DNA of 14,057 nt, from assembly GCA_020430865.1 (NCBI GenBank), contig JAGQIY010001154.1, forward strand, positions 1 through 14,057. The letters run 5' to 3'. Below, in pieces: positions 6,471 to 14,057 of this stretch. Made by a program: the position numbers and the translations under genes. The notes under the pieces are model-generated. The model searched no databases. It was not told the DNA's origin and was given only the letters and a program-made list of their open reading frames with translations. Source of the stretch: Myxococcales bacterium (GTDB taxonomy: Bacteria; Myxococcota; Polyangia; Polyangiales; Polyangiaceae). The first letter of the stretch is position 1, and every line of letters starts with the position of its first letter.

Positions 6471-6755
6471 ATGCACAAGCCCATCGCTCAGCTCGGATTG
6501 CTGACCCTCGGTCTGGTCGTCGCGAGCTCCGGCGCCAGCGCCGAGCCCGCGCAGCCCCGCCCCACCCAAGCCCACGAGCGGCCTCCGCATCCGCCGCCCC
6601 AGGTCGCGCTGGACGCCTGCAAGGGCAAGCGCGAAGGCGCCGCTTGCAGCTTCGAGGCGCCCGACGGCACGCTGGATGGTACTTGCCGCACGGTAAAGGA
6701 CGACTACTTCGCCTGCGTGCCGGATGGCGCGCCACCTCCGCCGCCGGAAGACTGA
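6471..6755 (+). CDS. Small secreted four-cysteine protein
   Basis: The gene encodes 94 residues from ATG 6471, preceded by GAAAGGAA. Residues 1-24 are a signal peptide with probable cleavage at ASA|EP. A Pro/His/Arg-rich linker (25-45) leads to a compact core: ACKGKREGAACSFEAPDGTL, then GTCR and FACVP, with cysteines C50, C59, C72 and C82 that likely form two disulphides in the periplasm or outside. The pattern C-x-G-K-x-x-G-x-x-C-S-F...G-T-C...C-x-P recurs, from memory, in small exported proteins of proteobacteria and myxobacteria with no assigned function. The protein ends in PPPPPED. It has its own sigma-54 promoter, so it is not simply part of the tol operon. It is convergent with the SCP2-like gene, 11 bases away. 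Confidence 0.82.
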   Translation: MHKPIAQLGLLTLGLVVASSGASAEPAQPRPTQAHERPPHPPPQVALDACKGKREGAACSFEAPDGTLDGTCRTVKDDYFACVPDGAPPPPPED

Positions 6756-6766
6756 GGCCCAGGGGG

Positions 6767-7354
6767 CTAGGCGAGGACGGCGGTCAGCGCCATCGGGATC
6801 TGGGCGTTGCCTTCGATGCGCATCTTGCCCGTCATCACCAGCTGCATGGGCTGGATCTTGCCCTCCTGCCAGTCGACGAAGTCGTTCATCTGGCAGCTGA
6901 GCTTGCAGTCCGGATTGTCCACCTTGGCTTCCTGGCTGCCAGGGGTCAGCGTGAGGCGACGGGTGTCGTCGCCGTCGGCGATCACCAGGCTCACGCTGCC
7001 AGCAACGCCACGCACCTGATTCGCGCGCGTCTCGTCGATGGTGATGGCCTTGAGCGCCACCACCTGGTTCTCCGGCTTCTGGTCCTTCGCCTCCTGCTGA
7101 CGCGCGCCTTCGACCAGGATCGCCGCGAAGTCACGGGAGTCGAGGGTCACCTGGATGATCACGTCTTCACCCATGCCCTCCTCGATCACCAGATCGCCGT
7201 CCTCGAGACGTAGGCTCCACTCGCCTGCGTCCGTAACGCGGAAGGTGATGCAGCCCGAGGAGCTCTTACCCGAGAGCGCGTCCTTGATGTCTGCGAAGCG
7301 GGCGGGAACGTACTGGTTGAAGAATTCGCTGGGTGTCTCGGGAACGTCGGCCAT
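6767..7354 (-). CDS. SCP2 sterol/lipid-carrier-like protein, apparent double domain
   Basis: The gene encodes 195 residues from ATG 7354 (reverse strand), with AGGAG at 7364-7360 as ribosome site. There is no signal peptide, so it is probably cytosolic. The C-terminal half ends PMQLVMTGKMRIEGNAQIPM, the classic closing segment of SCP2 domains, which bind sterols or fatty acyl lipids in a hydrophobic tunnel. The N-terminal half (about 10-88) shows the same order of features (GCITFRV-D-G-W-L-L-G, then EDVIIQV-DF) without the closing segment, so the protein looks like two SCP2-like units, the first incomplete. The usual domain is about 100-110 residues. Its ligand and partners are not revealed by its neighbours. 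Confidence 0.85.
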   Translation of the reverse strand: MADVPETPSEFFNQYVPARFADIKDALSGKSSSGCITFRVTDAGEWSLRLEDGDLVIEEGMGEDVIIQVTLDSRDFAAILVEGARQQEAKDQKPENQVVALKAITIDETRANQVRGVAGSVSLVIADGDDTRRLTLTPGSQEAKVDNPDCKLSCQMNDFVDWQEGKIQPMQLVMTGKMRIEGNAQIPMALTAVLA

Positions 7355-7551
7355 GGCTACTCCTATGCTGCGCTTGTTTCCGATCGTCGACGGGAGGTCA
7401 AGGGAATCACCGAAGCTTCACGCCAACACCTCGATCGCCGAAGCGTGTGAGGCGAATGCACCTGCTGGTTCCGTCCTGGTGAAGTTCGGCGCTCCAGGGT
7501 CGATCGTTACTCCCTTGGGCGGGTAGCATTGGCACTCGCGGTATCACGCGA
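7355..7551. other. Divergent intergenic region
   Basis: This stretch of 197 bases separates the SCP2-like gene (minus) from the membrane protein gene (plus) and must hold both promoters unless the latter is leaderless. I see no confident promoter boxes. TGGCAC at 7530 is not followed by TTGC at the proper distance. The only clear structure is the inverted repeat at its right end. Confidence 0.4.
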
Positions 7552-7554
7552 GTG
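7533..7554. repeat. Inverted repeat overlapping a start codon
   Basis: CACTCGCG (7533-7540) and CGCGAGTG (7547-7554) are perfect 8-base arms with a 6-base loop, and the last three bases are the proposed GTG start. In RNA the hairpin would bury the start; in DNA it could be an operator over the promoter of a leaderless transcript. Confidence 0.6.
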
Positions 7555-8097
7555 AAGCAGCAGTCCGACCAACCGCGCACGCCAGTGGCCCTGAAAACCC
7601 ATACAGAAACTCCGGACGGCCAGCAGATCGACCAGCAGCCGGAGCCCAGGCCGTCAGCGTGGCTGCGCCTGCGTTGGTTCGGGGAGCGCTACATGCTGGC
7701 CCATCTCAGCGCCTATCCAGTAGGCGTGGTGAGCGCGATGGCGTCCATCCCCCTCGCCCTGATGGTGCGCGGAGAGGAAGTGAAGCGCGCGAGCGCAACC
7801 GGAGCGCACTCCGAACTCCTGCGCCGCGTCGCGCAGGACATGCAGCTCGACCCGCTCGCGGCGGCGCAGCTGGAGATCGTGATGCAGTTCGTGCTCCTGT
7901 GCGCGCTGCTGACCTTGGTGGTCCCACACCTCACCGCGTTGCCCTGGGCCTGGGCGGCCTCCACGCGCCCCAGTGTCACCCGCTCGGATCCGAGGCTTGC
8001 CCAGCGCCTGAGATGGTTCATCGTCAGTATGCTGGTTCTGGCGGCGCTCTGGGCCCTGGTGGGTGCGATTGGCTGGATCTGGCTGATGACGCTATGA
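7552..8097 (+). CDS. Three-helix inner-membrane protein, function unknown
   Basis: The gene encodes 181 residues if GTG 7552 is the start. No ribosome site precedes it, and in-frame GTG 7585 or ATG 7693 (M48) are alternatives; the polar first 40 residues make a later start quite possible. Hydrophobic helices lie at about 49-70, 107-133 and 154-179, with a charged loop of about 35 residues after the first (MVRGEEVKRASATGAHSELLRRV) carrying a QDMQLDPLAAAQLE stretch. The general shape, a helix, a soluble insert and two more helices, does not match a family I know. The stop overlaps the ATG of the lipoprotein gene by four bases, so the two are probably co-translated and may act together in the envelope. 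Confidence 0.7.
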   Translation: MKQQSDQPRTPVALKTHTETPDGQQIDQQPEPRPSAWLRLRWFGERYMLAHLSAYPVGVVSAMASIPLALMVRGEEVKRASATGAHSELLRRVAQDMQLDPLAAAQLEIVMQFVLLCALLTLVVPHLTALPWAWAASTRPSVTRSDPRLAQRLRWFIVSMLVLAALWALVGAIGWIWLMTL

Positions 8098-8915
8098 ACG
8101 CTGCGCCACAGCGAGCACCCAAATCACTTCAAATGTTCAACGCTAGCTATCGATTGCTTCTCCCGACCACGACGCTGGTCATCCTGACTGCGTGCGGTGG
8201 TGGCTCGGAGGAGACGACGGACGCCGACGCCGGTGTGCCCGCGGTGATCCTGGATGGCGGGGGCGGCATCGAGGACCCGCCGGACGGACCGTCGCTGTGC
8301 GGCAGCGGCGACTGCAACTACCAGACGAACTCGGGTTGCGCCGCGGGGCAGGCTTGCCGCCCGGTCCTGGCCGCCGATCAGGCGGTCGCGCGTTGCGAGA
8401 CGGCCGGAGGCAAGCAAGCAGGCGAGACCTGCACGCTGTCGAGTGAGTGCACTGCGGGCACGCTGTGCGCCGCTGGGCAGTGCCGCACTCAGTGCTGCGG
8501 CGGCGACTGGACGGCCTGTCCATCGGGCGAGAGCTGCATCCGCCAGTACCTGCTGGGGCTCGCCGGTGGTGTCGCCGTCGACGCCGGCGTCGACCTGTGT
8601 TTCCCTGTGGGAACGTGCTCGGTGCTCGATGCGGATGCGTGCAGCGACGAGCCAGGGCGCAGCTGCCAGCTCGTGGACCCTACGGGCAGCCAGGCATGTG
8701 CCCCCTCTGGAACCGCAGTGACGGGAGAGAAGTGCAACGAGCAGACGCCCTGCGTCGCTGGTCACTCGTGCGTTGGCGGACGCTGCGCGGAGCTCTGCCA
8801 CGCAGTGGAACCTGGGTCGCCAGATGACCCGCGGCCTTGCAGCGACCCGGAGAAGACGTGCGTCCACTTCGATCGCAACCCGCCCGAGGTGGGCGAGTGC
8901 ACCCTGCTGGACTAG
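8094..8915 (+). CDS. Cysteine-rich lipoprotein
   Basis: The gene encodes 273 residues from ATG 8094, which overlaps the upstream stop (ATGA); ATG 8133 would give a more standard lipoprotein signal (Cys at 21 rather than 34), and neither has a good ribosome site. The lipobox is L31-T32-A33-C34. Directly after it comes a Gly/Ser/Asp/Thr-rich stalk typical of surface lipoproteins. The remaining part has 26 more Cys spread evenly, including CCGG, in modules such as AGQACRP...CETAGGKQAGETC, CTAGTLCAAGQCR and CVAGHSCVGGRC. These resemble the disulphide-stabilised Cys-rich repeats common in myxobacterial outer-surface lipoproteins. The protein is presumably exported and oxidised. Its function is unknown, perhaps adhesion or binding. 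It is convergent with the PilZ-like gene. Confidence 0.85.
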   Translation: MNAAPQRAPKSLQMFNASYRLLLPTTTLVILTACGGGSEETTDADAGVPAVILDGGGGIEDPPDGPSLCGSGDCNYQTNSGCAAGQACRPVLAADQAVARCETAGGKQAGETCTLSSECTAGTLCAAGQCRTQCCGGDWTACPSGESCIRQYLLGLAGGVAVDAGVDLCFPVGTCSVLDADACSDEPGRSCQLVDPTGSQACAPSGTAVTGEKCNEQTPCVAGHSCVGGRCAELCHAVEPGSPDDPRPCSDPEKTCVHFDRNPPEVGECTLLD

Positions 8916-8954
8916 CGAGCGAAGAACTGCGGTTTCCTGCAGCCTGCTAGTGAG

Positions 8955-8971
8955 GCGAATCCGTGATTCGC
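8955..8971 (+). terminator. Small hairpin after the lipoprotein gene
   Basis: GCGAATC (8955-8961) and GATTCGC (8965-8971) pair perfectly with a 3-base loop, 40 bases after the stop. No T run follows. Confidence 0.4.
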
Positions 8972-9021
8972 TGAACCAGTCAACACAGCGTTTCCTGGTC
9001 TCGATAGAGGCGCACCAGGGC

Positions 9022-9066
9022 GCAAGACTCGCTCGCCCACGCCCTCAGGGGGCGGGCGAGTCTTGC
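9022..9066. terminator. Long hairpin between convergent genes
   Basis: A left arm at 9022-9038 (GCAAGACTCGCTCGCCC) pairs with 9050-9066 over 17 bp, with a single G-U, around an 11-base loop. It lies between the lipoprotein stop (8915) and the PilZ-like stop (9095), in the place of a bidirectional terminator. Neither side has a T run, as is frequent in GC-rich bacteria. Confidence 0.7.
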
Positions 9067-9094
9067 AGCGAACCACGGAGACAGGACACTGCTA

Positions 9095-9418
9095 CTAGTG
9101 GGACTGCTTCATCAGCAACGTGATCGCGTGCGTGTCCTTTGCCCCGAGGAAACCGAACTGCACCCCGAAGCCGGAGGAGGTCGCCCAGCGCACGACCGCG
9201 GGCAGCCGAGACTCCGCGTCGCCTCCCGGCAGCTTCACGCTGATCTCGATCGACTCACCGAACTTCGGCATCGCCGAGGACTCGATGAACATGCCGCCGG
9301 GACCGATGTCCTTGGCGGTGCCCTCGACGACGCTCTCACTGCTCGCCAGGGTGCAGCTGACGTAGAGGTTACAGGGTGCTCTGGGATGCTTGCGCTTGTC
9401 GTCCACGGTTCTGCTCAT
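9095..9418 (-). CDS. Small PilZ-domain protein
   Basis: The gene encodes 107 residues from ATG 9418 (reverse strand). PilZ domains bind cyclic di-GMP and control motility, polysaccharide or other outputs. The protein has the first binding motif RxxxR as R9-K-H-P-R13. The second, (D/N)xSxxG, reads D37-I-G39-P-G-G42, so the Ser is replaced by Gly. Strands around VEGTAKDIGPGGMFIESS, ESIEISVKLPGG and RLPAVVRWATSSGFGVQFGFLG match the PilZ barrel, and the last helix is KDTHAITLLMK. It is a stand-alone domain and resembles the PilZ-related set expanded in myxobacteria (TIGR02266 type, from memory). No ribosome site is next to ATG 9418; instead a mini-ORF with a strong site ends on it. Confidence 0.85.
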   Translation of the reverse strand: MSRTVDDKRKHPRAPCNLYVSCTLASSESVVEGTAKDIGPGGMFIESSAMPKFGESIEISVKLPGGDAESRLPAVVRWATSSGFGVQFGFLGAKDTHAITLLMKQSH

Positions 9419-9450
9419 TGTCGTCTGCGGAGCCGGCTGAGCAACAACAT
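9415..9450 (-). CDS. Possible 11-codon leader ORF overlapping the PilZ start
   Basis: On the reverse strand AAGAGGTGA, a near-perfect Shine-Dalgarno, stands a few bases before ATG 9450. The frame reads MLLLSRLRRRQ and stops at TGA 9417-9415, which shares ATGA with the PilZ start 9418. Four of eleven codons are Arg, including AGA then CGA, both uncommon in a GC-rich genome. This could deliver ribosomes to the PilZ gene by termination-reinitiation. It may be fortuitous. Confidence 0.4.
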   Translation of the reverse strand: MLLLSRLRRRQ

Positions 9451-9657
9451 TGTTCACCTCTTTGGCGAGCGCGCCTCGCGGCCGGACGTGGCCCGAGCCG
9501 TCGCTCGGCCAGCTCGAGGCGTTCCTCACCCCCACGACCGCCCTTCGATCCGCCGCTTGAGCAAGCCGTGACCCGAGGTTGCACCCCCACGCCGGCTGTT
9601 GATTTGGCTGGTCGTTTTTCGAGCGACGGGCGACGCAATGACGGATGCTTGCTGGCG
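9451..9657. other. Divergent intergenic region before the TPR-like gene
   Basis: About 207 bases separate the PilZ leader from the membrane-anchored TPR-like gene on the other strand. It includes the ribosome site of the mini-ORF at its left end and a T5 run at about 9615-9619. No confident promoter boxes were seen. Confidence 0.35.
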
Positions 9658-10575
9658 GTGAGCGAAGCGTTGAAAGCGGAGCGCCGGGATCGCGGGCTTG
9701 CCCGGCACCTGGAGGGCTGGCAGGTCGGGGCGATCCTGGTCGGGGTTGGGTTGCTCTCGGCGCTGCTCGCCGTGCCTCGTGCAGTGGCTCCGGAGCGGCT
9801 CCCGTTGCCTCGGGTGGACGCGGAGGATCTGCGGGCCGACATGGCGGAGGAGCGCGCTCTGGCCCGGCAAGCGCGCCAGCAGGGGCTGAGCTTCGAGGCA
9901 CGTACGGTCGGAGAGTACCTGCGAAGACTGGGAAACGCGGAGTATGCGTCGCGCGGCCTACCTGCGCCTGGCCTGGCCGACCGCCTGGCGGACGTGCGCG
10001 GTTCGGTCGCCGGTTTTCGACGCGCGCGCGGTCGGGCCGCCGACCAGGAGCTGGTGCGGCTGCGGGCGATCCAGGGCGAGCTATTCGTCGATGCCCTCGC
10101 TGGTCGGGGAGCCCCGGCTGACAGCCAGGCGCTGGCAGGCGCGTTCGGGAACGCGCCGGCCCATGGCCCCTGGTTCCGTGCTGGGCGCTTCGTGGGCGAC
10201 GCCGTGGAGGCGCGCTTGCTCTTCAAGGCGCGCTGGAACCGCGTCACGGGACTGGAAGGTGATCCCGTGTATGCGCTGCACCCCAACGAGTGGCTGGCGC
10301 TGCTGCGCTTCCTGCTGCAACACCCCGAGGGGTCGGACGCGCGCGCGCAGACGCGCAGCCAGCTGGCGACGCTCGAGGTGCTGAGCAAGCGCCAGCCGGA
10401 GTACCCGATCGCGTTCGCGCGGGGCACGCTGCTCTACCGCGACGGCGCCTACGATCTGGCGGCGGTCGCGTTTCAGGAGCACCTCGCGGCGCATCCAGCG
10501 GGCGACTGGAGCTTGCGCGCCAGGAACCATCTGCTCGCTGCTCGAGAGCGACGCGCGGCGCAGCGAGCCGAGTGA
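9658..10575 (+). CDS. Membrane-anchored protein with TPR-like C-terminus, function unknown
   Basis: The gene encodes 305 residues if GTG 9658 is the start (MSEALKAERRDRGLARHLEGW). The frame is open further upstream, but that stretch reads as Arg/Ser/Pro-rich non-coding sequence. A TTG at 9649 is another option. A short basic cytoplasmic N-terminus precedes one helix at about 24-41 (VGAILVGVGLLSALLAVP). The rest, about 260 residues rich in Arg, Ala, Leu and Glu, is predicted helical and would be periplasmic. Near the end, YPIAFARGTLLYRDGAYDLA followed by AAVAFQEHLAAHP fits one tetratricopeptide unit, so the region probably holds helical pairs that bind a partner protein. It runs in the same direction as mfd with a gap of about 64 bases, but I see no functional link. 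Confidence 0.72.
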   Translation: MSEALKAERRDRGLARHLEGWQVGAILVGVGLLSALLAVPRAVAPERLPLPRVDAEDLRADMAEERALARQARQQGLSFEARTVGEYLRRLGNAEYASRGLPAPGLADRLADVRGSVAGFRRARGRAADQELVRLRAIQGELFVDALAGRGAPADSQALAGAFGNAPAHGPWFRAGRFVGDAVEARLLFKARWNRVTGLEGDPVYALHPNEWLALLRFLLQHPEGSDARAQTRSQLATLEVLSKRQPEYPIAFARGTLLYRDGAYDLAAVAFQEHLAAHPAGDWSLRARNHLLAARERRAAQRAE

Positions 10576-10639
10576 GCACCTCGCCACGACGAAGCGAACG
10601 ACAAACAGCCGCGAGCTGCTATGGGGATCCCCCCTGAAC

Positions 10640-14057
<3,418 letters not shown>

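Noticed and set aside
492..7536. TGGCAC at 493 and 7530 as further sigma-54 promoters
   Set aside because: Neither is followed by TTGC at the required five-base spacing.
457..7549. GGTATCACGC present at 457-466 and 7540-7549, both near gene starts
   Set aside because: Many 10-base pairs are expected by chance in 14 kb, and the surrounding sequence is unrelated.
1461..9535. GGGGGTGAGGA-like words near 1470, 6285 and (reverse) 9526, seemingly a shared intergenic element
   Set aside because: Only about 11-17 bases are shared, flanks do not align, and contexts differ. This is within chance for a GC-rich sequence.
9369..10427. A 352-codon Ser/Arg-rich frame on the reverse strand
   Set aside because: It overlaps both the PilZ leader region and the TPR-like gene, has no domain character and is very rich in Arg/Ser, as expected from a shadow frame.

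Overview
The window is GC-rich, densely coded bacterial chromosome. A complete, reordered Tol-Pal cluster, a PilZ-type small protein, a Cys-rich lipoprotein with an acidic stalk, and a textbook sigma-54 promoter in front of a small secreted protein together suggest a myxobacterium (Myxococcota, perhaps Polyangiales). This rests on protein style and gene content only, since no database search was possible.

Layout. 1-442 (minus): start of a multi-pass membrane protein that leaves the left edge. 550-876 and 1059-1445 (plus): two small unrecognised proteins, a tail-anchored membrane protein and a STAS-like cytosolic protein. 1446-1923: the longest gene-free stretch, with a poly-C/poly-G inverted repeat and short hairpins ahead of pal. 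1924-6272 (plus): pal-tolQ-tolR-tolA-tolB, the trans-envelope machine that uses proton flow through TolQR to pull on Pal and keep the outer membrane tight at division. Pal is first, unlike the enterobacterial order, and is separated from tolQ by a strong hairpin. TolA has Cys where the family's key transmembrane His normally sits. TolA and TolB both end in Pro/Glu/Lys-rich repeat tails. 6410-6755: sigma-54 promoter and small four-Cys secreted protein, convergent with a double SCP2-like protein (6767-7354, minus). 7552-8915 (plus): a three-helix membrane protein translationally coupled to a Cys-rich lipoprotein. 9095-9418 (minus): PilZ-like protein behind an overlapping 11-codon mini-ORF, separated from the lipoprotein gene by a 17-bp-stem hairpin. 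9658-10575 (plus): membrane-anchored TPR-like protein. 10640-14057 (plus): mfd, the transcription-repair coupling factor, complete at the N-terminus but cut by the right edge.

I see no RNA gene, insertion sequence, prophage, CRISPR array or defence system. The window is mostly core genome. Its most interesting points are the TolA His-to-Cys change, the paired TolA/TolB tails, the sigma-54-driven secreted peptide, and the hairpin series between pal and tolQ.
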